Source of the DNA: Bacillus sp. 2B10
GTDB lineage: Bacteria; Pseudomonadota; Alphaproteobacteria; Sphingomonadales; Sphingomonadaceae
Reading direction: 5' to 3'
DNA length: 64,000 bases
Assembly (NCBI GenBank): GCA_003946805.1
Contig: RPSH01000004.1
Location: 1-64,000 of the forward strand
In this document: positions 58,037 to 64,000 of the stretch, piece by piece
Layout: the number at the start of each line of letters is the position of its first letter
Numbering within the stretch: position 1 is the stretch's first letter
Translations under genes and position numbers: made by a program
The notes under the pieces: model-generated
Seen by the model: only the letters and a program-made list of their open reading frames with translations
What the model was told of the DNA's origin: nothing
The model's database searches: none

Positions 58037-60373
58037 CTACCGGGCGGACCCGGCCGGCGTCATCGAATAGGGCGCGGCGCCGGGGCCGGTCGCCCATGTC
58101 CTGTTCGGGGTCGGCCCCATGACGAAGCGCAGCGTGCCGCCGGCCATGATCTCGTCCTGCGAAATCCAGGTGCGGTCGAGCTTGCGGCCGTTGAGCGTCG
58201 CCGACTGGATATAGACGTTGGCGGCGCTGTTGCCCGGCGCCTCGACCACGAAGCGCTTGCCGTTTTCCAGCGCCAGTTCGGAACGCCGGAACAGCGGCGA
58301 ACCGATGACATACTGGTTCGCGCCGGGCGTCACCGGATAGAAGCCCAGCGCGCTGAAGACGTACCATGCCGAGGTCTGGCCATTGTCCTCGTCGCCCGGA
58401 TAGCCGTCGGGCTGCGCGGCATAGAGGCGGCGCATGACGTTGCGCACATGCCACTGCGTCTTCCACGGCGCGCCGGCATAGTCGTAGAGATAGATCATGT
58501 GCTGGATCGGCTGATTGCCATGGGCGTAATTGCCCATGTTCACGATCTGCATCTCGCGGATTTCGTGGATGGTGAAGCCGTAATAGCTGTCGTCGAATTT
58601 CGGCGGGCTGTCGAACACCTGGTCGATCTTCGCGACGAAGGCGCGGTCGCCGCCCATCAGGTCGATCAGGCCGCGCACGTCCTGGAACACCGACCAGCTA
58701 TAGTGCATCGAATTGCCTTCGGTGAAGGCGTCGCCCCATTTCAGCGGGTTGAACGGCGTCTGGAACGTGCCGTCCCGGTTGCGCCCGCGCATCCAGCCGA
58801 CCGTCGGGTCGAACAGCTTGCGGTAGTTCTGCGCACGGGCGCGGAACATCGCCGCGTCGTCCTTCTTGCCCAGCGCTTCGGCGAGGCGCGCGATGGTGAA
58901 GTCGGCATAGGCATATTCGAGGGTGCGGGCGGCGCTTTCCTTGATGCCGACGTCGTAGGGGACGTAGCCGAGGCGGTTGTAATATTCGACGCCCTCGCGC
59001 CCGACCGCGCTGATCGTCTTGCCGTCCGCCGATCTGGGGCGGCCGACGCTGGTCGTCGCGTTCTTTTTGATCGCTTCGTACAGCGTTTCGATGTCGTAGC
59101 CGCGAATGCCCTTGAGATACGCATCGGCGATGTTCACCGCCGAGTTCGATCCGATCATCACGTCGCGGTGGCCGGGGCTGGCCCATTCGGGCAGCCAGCC
59201 GGATTCGCGATAGGTGTTGGCGAGGCCCTCCATGATCTCGCCGTCGAGCTTGCGCTCCATGATCGTGAACAGCGGGAACACTGCGCGGAACGTGTCCCAG
59301 AAGCCGTTGTCGGTGAACATCGGTCCGGGCAGCACCTGCCCGTTATACGGGCTGTAGTGCACCATCTTCCCGGCGCGGTCATATTCGTGGAAGCGGCGGG
59401 GGAAGAGCTGCGTGCGGTAGAGCGCCGAATAGAAGGTGCGGACATTGTCGATGTCCGGATCGTCGACCTTGTAGCGGCCCAGCAGCGCGTTCCACGTGGC
59501 GCGGGCCTTTTCCTTCGTCGCGTCGAAGCCGTCGCGGCCAAGCTCGCGGTCGAGGTTCAGTTGCGCCTGTTCGGCACTGATGAACGAGGAGGCGACGCGG
59601 ACGTTCACCTGTTCGCCCTTGCGCGTCCGGAACCCGATCAGCGCGCCGACGCGCTTGCCCTCGGCCGTCGTCACCCCGCTCTGGCGCCTGAAGCCGTCGC
59701 CGAAGGTGTCGGCGACGGCGAAGTCGCGGTCGAACTCCAGCACGAAGTAGTTTCTGAAATTGGCCGGCACCCCGCCGCTGTTGTTCTTCGCCCAGCCGAT
59801 GATGCGGCGCTGTTTCGGCAGGATGGTGACCGCCGATCCCTTGTCGAACGCGTCGAGCAGGATCCAGCTCTGGTCGCTTTCGGGAAAGGTGAAGCGAAAC
59901 TGCGCGGCGCGTTCGGTCGGGGCGATCTCGACCGTGGTGTCATAGTCGGCGAGGTAGGCGCTGTAGTAATAGGGGCGGGCGGTTTCGGCCTTGTGCGAAT
60001 ACCACGACGCGCGGTCGGCCTCGGCCAGTTTCGGCGCGCCGGTCATCGCCATCAGCGAGAAGGCGCCGTAATCGTTCATCCAGGGGCTCGGCTGATGGGT
60101 CTGCTTGAATCCCCACAGCTTGCTGTCGCGGTAGCGATAGGCCCAGCCGTCGCCGGCCTTGTTGGTGGTCGGCGTCCAGAAGTTCATGCCCCATGGCAGC
60201 GCGATCGCCGGATAGGTGTTGCCGTAGGACAGTTCGTACGTCGAATCGGTCCCCATCAGCGGGTTGACCAGATCGGCGGGATCGGCGCGGCGCTCCTGCG
60301 CGGTCGCCGGGGCGAGGGTGCCGAGGATCAATGCGAGTGCGGTGGCGGCGGCGGTCAGGCGGGGCGGGGCCAT
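58037..60373 (-). CDS. GH92 exo-alpha-mannosidase, probably alpha-1,2
   Basis: 778 residues from the ATG at 60371-60373, with GAGAGAGGACC upstream; signal peptide MAPPRLTAAATALALILGTLAPATAQ is cut near residue 26. GH92 motifs: VNPLMGTDSTYELSYGNTYP, FKQTHQPSPWMNDYG, MFTDNGFWDTFRA. The proposed catalytic acid is E552 (TEGNSMHYSW) and the base pair D661/D663 (GDEDNGQTSAWYVF). H603-E604 stand at the spacing of the His-Glu pair I recall as defining alpha-1,2 specificity in a characterised Bacteroides enzyme. GNQP (619-622) replaces the commoner GNEP. It releases mannose in the periplasm or outside and heads the mannoside locus with the ROK gene. Confidence 0.9.
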   Translation of the reverse strand: MAPPRLTAAATALALILGTLAPATAQERRADPADLVNPLMGTDSTYELSYGNTYPAIALPWGMNFWTPTTNKAGDGWAYRYRDSKLWGFKQTHQPSPWMNDYGAFSLMAMTGAPKLAEADRASWYSHKAETARPYYYSAYLADYDTTVEIAPTERAAQFRFTFPESDQSWILLDAFDKGSAVTILPKQRRIIGWAKNNSGGVPANFRNYFVLEFDRDFAVADTFGDGFRRQSGVTTAEGKRVGALIGFRTRKGEQVNVRVASSFISAEQAQLNLDRELGRDGFDATKEKARATWNALLGRYKVDDPDIDNVRTFYSALYRTQLFPRRFHEYDRAGKMVHYSPYNGQVLPGPMFTDNGFWDTFRAVFPLFTIMERKLDGEIMEGLANTYRESGWLPEWASPGHRDVMIGSNSAVNIADAYLKGIRGYDIETLYEAIKKNATTSVGRPRSADGKTISAVGREGVEYYNRLGYVPYDVGIKESAARTLEYAYADFTIARLAEALGKKDDAAMFRARAQNYRKLFDPTVGWMRGRNRDGTFQTPFNPLKWGDAFTEGNSMHYSWSVFQDVRGLIDLMGGDRAFVAKIDQVFDSPPKFDDSYYGFTIHEIREMQIVNMGNYAHGNQPIQHMIYLYDYAGAPWKTQWHVRNVMRRLYAAQPDGYPGDEDNGQTSAWYVFSALGFYPVTPGANQYVIGSPLFRRSELALENGKRFVVEAPGNSAANVYIQSATLNGRKLDRTWISQDEIMAGGTLRFVMGPTPNRTWATGPGAAPYSMTPAGSAR

Positions 60374-60390
60374 GAACACGGTCCTCTCTC

Positions 60391-61299
60391 TCAACGGGTC
60401 GGCAGATGGTGGCGGGCGCGATCCCAGAAGGCGGGATCGAAGGTGGCGGCGGCGCCGATGATCGCGGCGTCCTCGGTATCGGTGTGGACCGCGAGCGCGG
60501 TGGCAGGCAGCGTCGCCGCCAGCGCCGGGCCGAACAGGTCGAACGCCCCGCAGATGCGCCCGCCGAGCATGACGGTGCCCGCGCCGAACCGGGTCACCCA
60601 TGGCGACAGGATCGTGCCGAGGCTGGTGCCATATTCGGCGAAGATCGTGCCCGCCGCCGCGTTGCCGGCGCGCGCGGCTTCGGCGCCCGCCACGATGGTA
60701 TCGACCCCGTCCAGCCGGTCGCGGATGCGCGCGGTCAGCCAGCGGGCGGAGACATGGTCGTCGGCGATGCCGTCGCCAAAGGGCAGGTGCCACAGCGATC
60801 CGTGCGGCGGCACGTCGTCGCCGTCGATCGCCGGAATGCCGTGGCGCAGGAACGCCGAGCCCAATCCGGTGCCGAGCGTGACGCCGACGACGTTGTCGTC
60901 CGCCGGCGCCGCCCCGATCGCCACGCAGCCGATCGCGAAGGCGGTCGCGTCGTTCAGGAAGCGGACCGGGCGCGCGAAGCGCTGTGCCGCCGCCAGCGCC
61001 GCGCCGACATCGACGTCGTTCAGCGCGGTGAACTTCGCATTGCCGGCGAAATGGCCGATCCCGGCGGCATAGTCGAACGGCCCGGGCATCGCGATGCCGA
61101 TGCCGGTGACGCGGTCGGGGCCAACCCGGTCGATCACCGCATCGATTGCGCCGGCCCATGCGGCGATCAGCGTATCGCGGTCGTCATCGGGCGCGCAGGG
61201 GTCGTGGCGATAGCTGTCGGGCAGCAGCGCACCGCGATCGTCATCGGCGATCGCCGCCGCCGCGACATGGTGTCCGCCAATATCGACCCCGACGATCAT
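60391..61299 (-). CDS. ROK-family sugar kinase without zinc motif
   Basis: 302 residues from the ATG at 61297-61299, with GGAGG five bases before it. Actin-like ATPase: phosphate motif GVDIGGHHVAAA, IGIAMPGPFDY, the catalytic region RFLNDATAFAIG and GVTLGTGLGSAFL. The Cys-rich zinc motif (H-x(9)-CxCGxxGCxE) typical of many ROK kinases is absent. It would phosphorylate the hexose freed by the GH92 enzyme, plausibly mannose. It precedes GH92 by 17 bases in one operon, and a LacI-type operator lies 49 bases upstream of its start. Confidence 0.82.
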   Translation of the reverse strand: MIVGVDIGGHHVAAAAIADDDRGALLPDSYRHDPCAPDDDRDTLIAAWAGAIDAVIDRVGPDRVTGIGIAMPGPFDYAAGIGHFAGNAKFTALNDVDVGAALAAAQRFARPVRFLNDATAFAIGCVAIGAAPADDNVVGVTLGTGLGSAFLRHGIPAIDGDDVPPHGSLWHLPFGDGIADDHVSARWLTARIRDRLDGVDTIVAGAEAARAGNAAAGTIFAEYGTSLGTILSPWVTRFGAGTVMLGGRICGAFDLFGPALAATLPATALAVHTDTEDAAIIGAAATFDPAFWDRARHHLPTR

Positions 61300-61348
61300 C
61301 CACCCTCCTGTCGGCCGCGTGGCGGGTTCGCCATCGCTTCGTCGGTCG

Positions 61349-61362
61349 TGTAATCCATTACA
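61349..61362. promoter_or_regulatory. LacI-type operator upstream of the kinase-mannosidase operon
   Basis: TGTAATCCATTACA: perfect 6-bp arms around CC. Identical to the site at 62667-62680. The centre and arms fit LacI-family operators, and the lacI-type gene lies between the two sites. Confidence 0.8.
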
Positions 61363-61424
61363 TCGGGCCGCGCCAAGGGTAATTCGTGCGTGGTTGCAGG
61401 CGATCCGGCGTTGAGGTTGCCGTC

Positions 61425-61553
61425 CCGTACCCCGGCGAAGGTCGGGGTACGGTGAGCGCTGGACGATCGTCGCGTATTGCCGCGCAGGCGCGAATCCGGG
61501 GTGATGCGGCCGTCTCGTTTTCGGGCTCTGGACCCCCGCCTGCGCGGGGGTAC
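61425..61553. repeat. REP-type repeats in the kinase-regulator gap
   Basis: Two different units: GTACCCCGGCGAAGGTCGGGG near 61427-61450 and one half of the 26-base ybbAP-type arm at 61528-61553 (starts CTGGACCCCCGCC). They fill the gap between the ROK gene's operator and the stop of the LacI gene. Confidence 0.65.
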
Positions 61554-61574
61554 GATCGGGTTCGGGTTGCACCG

Positions 61575-62564
61575 TCAGTGCGGCGTGCTGCTCTGGCGGA
61601 CGATCAGCGCGTGGGGCAGGACATGGACGGTGTCGTCGGCGCCCTTGCCCTCGATCCGGTCGATCAGGATCTCGCATGCCTTGGCACCCATCGCCTCGGC
61701 TGGCTGGGCGATGGTGGTCAGCGACGGGGTGGAGTGGGCGGCGAAGCTGATGTCGTCGAAGCCGGTGATGGCCAGGTCGTGCGGCACGCGCAGCCCCTGC
61801 GCCGTGGCGGACTGGATGGCGCCGATCGCCATCTCGTCGTTCATGCTGAACAGCGCGGTGGGACGATCGGGCAGGGCGAGGAATTCGGCGGCCGCATTGT
61901 GCCCCGATTCCATCGTCCAGTTGCCGAAACGGACCAGCGCGGGGTCGAACACGACGCCCGCGGCGTCGAGCGCGGCGCGATAGCCCTTCATCCGGTCGAC
62001 CGCGTGCGGATTGGCCGCCGGGCCGCTGATCGCGGCGATGCGGCGGTGGCCGGCGGCGATCAGGTGGTCGACCATCTCGCGCGCCGCGCCGGCATTGTCG
62101 ATGCGGACCGAGGGCGCCTGCGTCAGTTCGCAGCCACAGGCATGGACGATCGGATAGGTCGCCGCCCGCTGGCGCGCGTTGAAGCCGTAATCGGGACTCA
62201 GCTGGATCACGCCGTCGGCCAGCCGGGTTTCGACCAGCTGTTCGTAATGCGCCTCGCGGTCGCGGGAGTCGCGCGTGTCGCCGAGGAACACCGAGTAGCC
62301 GCGCCGCCATGCGATCGATTCGATGCCGGCGGTCACGTTGGCGAAGAACGGGTTGGCGATGCCCGGCACCAGCACCAGCACCGAAAAGGACCGGTCGGAG
62401 CGCAAGTTGCGCGCCAGCAGGTTGGGGCGGTAATCGACTGCCACCACCGCCGCCATCACCCGCGCACGGGTCGCCTCGGTCACCTTTTCGGGGGTGCGCA
62501 GCGCGCGCGACACGGTGGCGGTCGACAGGCCGGCCGCGTTCGCGACGTCGATGATGCTGCTCAT
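61575..62564 (-). CDS. LacI-family transcriptional regulator
   Basis: 329 residues from the ATG at 62562-62564 with GGGGGAG upstream. The N-terminal helix-turn-helix is SIIDVANAAGLSTATVSRAL with the hinge helix NLLARNLRS; the rest is the periplasmic-binding-protein fold (VLVPGIANPFFA, FLGDTRDSRD, HACGCEL, AISGPAANPHA, FSMNDEMAIGAI, TGFDDISFAAHSTPSLTTI). It presumably represses in the absence of a sugar signal. It lies between the ROK/GH92 operon and the divergent symporter, and two identical palindromes flank it, so it probably controls both and perhaps itself. Confidence 0.92.
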   Translation of the reverse strand: MSSIIDVANAAGLSTATVSRALRTPEKVTEATRARVMAAVVAVDYRPNLLARNLRSDRSFSVLVLVPGIANPFFANVTAGIESIAWRRGYSVFLGDTRDSRDREAHYEQLVETRLADGVIQLSPDYGFNARQRAATYPIVHACGCELTQAPSVRIDNAGAAREMVDHLIAAGHRRIAAISGPAANPHAVDRMKGYRAALDAAGVVFDPALVRFGNWTMESGHNAAAEFLALPDRPTALFSMNDEMAIGAIQSATAQGLRVPHDLAITGFDDISFAAHSTPSLTTIAQPAEAMGAKACEILIDRIEGKGADDTVHVLPHALIVRQSSTPH

Positions 62565-62666
62565 GTCCGGTGCTCCCCCGCGTGATCGTTCTGCCAACCG
62601 CCGACGCCAAGTCAAGCGCGCCATGCCGGGGCACGGATGGACGACGCGCATACGCCGTGTGACGCA

Positions 62667-62680
62667 TGTAATCCATTACA
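62667..62680. promoter_or_regulatory. LacI-type operator between regulator and symporter
   Basis: TGTAATCCATTACA again, here extended to ATGTAATCCATTACAT. It lies 103 bases upstream of the regulator start and 90 bases upstream of the symporter start, positioned to act on both divergent promoters. Confidence 0.8.
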
Positions 62681-62769
62681 TTATTCGCTTGCGAGCCCCG
62701 GCGATGCTGCCTAGTCTTCGCGGCAACGAAGCGGTTCCGGCATGGCCCGGACGGAGTGGGAGGGGCGGC

Positions 62770-64000
62770 GTGGCGCCGATCGACGGGCTGATCGTGCTCG
62801 CATATCTGGTGGCGACGCTGGCGATCGCGCTGAAGGTGCGCGCGCGCGCCGCCGAGAGCATCGACAGCTATTATCTCGGCAACAAGAAGATGCCATGGTA
62901 TCTGCTGTGCCTGTCCGACGCGTCGGGCATGTTCGACATTTCGGGCACGATGTGGCTGTCGACGCTGCTGTTCCTGTACGGGATGAAGAGCATCTGGCTG
63001 CCGTGGCTGTGGCCGGTGTTCAACCAGGTGTTCCTGATGGCGTATCTCGCCATCTGGCTGCGGCGGTCGAACGTGCGCTCGGGGGCGGAATGGATCCTGT
63101 TCCGCTTCGGCGACAATCGCGGCAGCCGGCTGTCGCATCTGTCGGTCGTGCTGTTCTCGGTCATCTGCGTCGTCGGGTTTCTCGTCTATGCGTTCGTCGG
63201 CATCGGCAAGTTCATGGAATTGTTCCTGCCGTGGGAGGCGATCGGCCCGGCGCTGGGACTGAACCTGTCGCCCGCGCAGGTGCCGGTCGCATATGCGGTG
63301 TTCTTCACCACGCTGGTCACGGTCTATGTCGTGCTGGGCGGATTGCCGGGCATCGTGTGGACCGACGTGCTGCAGTTCGGGATCATGACGCTGGCGGCGT
63401 TCTTCGTGGCGGGCATGGCGATGACGATGGTCACGCCGCAGCAGATCGCGGCGGCGACGCCCGTGGGGTGGATGAGTCCGGGCTTCGGCTGGCATCTGGG
63501 ACTGGACTGGAGCGCGATCCGGCCCGAGGCGGCGGCGAAGATCGCCGGCGACGGGTATGAGCTGTTCACCGCGCTGATGATGATGATGCTGTTTTCGGGC
63601 ATCCTCAAGAGCGCGGCGGGGCCTGCGCCCAGCTACGACATGCAGCGCGTGCTGGCGACGCGGTCCCCGCGCGACGCGGCGAAGGTGACCGGGTTCGTGT
63701 CGGTGGTGCTGATGCCGATCCGGTACCTGATGATCGCCGGGTTTACCGTGCTGGCGCTGGTGTTCGTCGACCGGCTCGATCTGGCGTCGGGCGGCAAGGT
63801 GGATTTCGAGAACCTGCTGCCCGCCGCGATCCAGGCGTTCATGCCCGCGGGCGTGCGCGGGGTCATCATCACGGGCCTGCTGGCGGCGTTCATGGCGACC
63901 TTTGCGTCCAGCCTGAACGCCGCGCCGCTCTACATCGTCAACGACGTCTATCGCCGCTACGTCAACCCGAATGCGTCGCAGCGGCTGCTGGTGCGGCTGA
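62770..64000 (+). CDS. sodium:solute symporter (SSS family), 3' end beyond the window
   Basis: At least 410 residues from the GTG at 62770 (GGGAGGGG upstream); the frame is open at the right edge, so the C-terminus is missing. Membrane segments occur throughout, beginning APIDGLIVLAYLVATLAIAL. SSS features: YYLGNKKMPWYLLCLSDASGMFD near residues 35-58, VYVVLGGLPGIVWTDVLQFG, and the LLAAFMATFASSLNAAPLYI region of TM8. It is divergent from the LacI gene and shares its operator, so it probably imports mannose or a mannoside for the locus. Confidence 0.85.
   Translation, partial: MAPIDGLIVLAYLVATLAIALKVRARAAESIDSYYLGNKKMPWYLLCLSDASGMFDISGTMWLSTLLFLYGMKSIWLPWLWPVFNQVFLMAYLAIWLRRSNVRSGAEWILFRFGDNRGSRLSHLSVVLFSVICVVGFLVYAFVGIGKFMELFLPWEAIGPALGLNLSPAQVPVAYAVFFTTLVTVYVVLGGLPGIVWTDVLQFGIMTLAAFFVAGMAMTMVTPQQIAAATPVGWMSPGFGWHLGLDWSAIRPEAAAKIAGDGYELFTALMMMMLFSGILKSAAGPAPSYDMQRVLATRSPRDAAKVTGFVSVVLMPIRYLMIAGFTVLALVFVDRLDLASGGKVDFENLLPAAIQAFMPAGVRGVIITGLLAAFMATFASSLNAAPLYIVNDVYRRYVNPNASQRLLVRL

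Noticed and set aside
58511-58513. Gln621 of the GH92 protein as a missing catalytic acid (phosphodiester-type specificity)
   Set aside because: Spacing to the DEDNGQ block shows the acid is E552, which is present; Gln621 lies in a different motif.
1-64000. tRNA, rRNA, riboswitch or replication-origin features
   Set aside because: None was recognised by eye. A covariance-model search would be needed to exclude small RNAs.

Overview
This window looks like chromosomal DNA of a sphingomonad (Alphaproteobacteria, Sphingomonas or a close relative). GC content is very high. There are two large TonB-dependent receptors, a 5-aminolevulinate synthase (C4 haem route), a Coq4-type ubiquinone protein, a PmtA-type phospholipid methyltransferase, an HWE/HisKA_2-like sensor protein, and many short palindromic repeats between genes. 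No rRNA, tRNA or CRISPR array was recognised. All assignments come from reading the sequence; no database search was run.

Layout. 0-1.2 kb: truncated IS5-like transposase at the left edge, a repeat and two small genes. 1.2-4.7 kb: a lipid block (Mpo1-like membrane protein, pmtA, then a PlcP-like phosphoesterase overlapping an Agt-like glycosyltransferase) that looks like a phosphate-saving membrane-remodelling set. 4.8-13.6 kb: DUF808 protein, beta-lactamase-fold hydrolase, TonB receptor, DacB-type peptidase, amidohydrolase. 13.5-16.9 kb: four-gene deoxysugar (probably L-fucose) oxidation operon, every junction an ATGA overlap. 17-27 kb: glutathione-dependent formaldehyde dehydrogenase, RlpA, rpsD, chorismate mutase, a GIY-YIG/TrmJ fusion, nrdR, glyA, rpiB and a degenerate GGDEF protein. 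27-38 kb: hemA, murI, plsY, dprA, a ParE/RHH toxin-antitoxin pair, topA, recQ. 38-48 kb: alpha/beta hydrolase with a lipoprotein methyltransferase, Atm1-type ABC exporter, coq4 between two mobile-looking repeats, recF, a response regulator with a kinase-like GAF protein, and an RhlE-like helicase. 48-56 kb: ybbP-ybbA-tesA, second TonB receptor, M24 peptidase. 56.6-64 kb: amino-acid permease, then a mannoside-use locus (GH92 mannosidase, ROK kinase, LacI regulator, Na+/solute symporter cut by the right edge) tied together by two identical 14-bp operators.

The most notable points are: (1) the lipid block, where a 2-hydroxy-fatty-acid oxygenase-like gene sits beside lipid-remodelling genes in a probable sphingolipid maker; (2) the GIY-YIG/TrmJ reading frame, where a strong Shine-Dalgarno precedes ATA instead of ATG and a dispersed repeat forms the linker; (3) the two-site LacI mannoside regulon; (4) layered, nested MITE-like repeats, including one inserted inside another and a pair flanking coq4.
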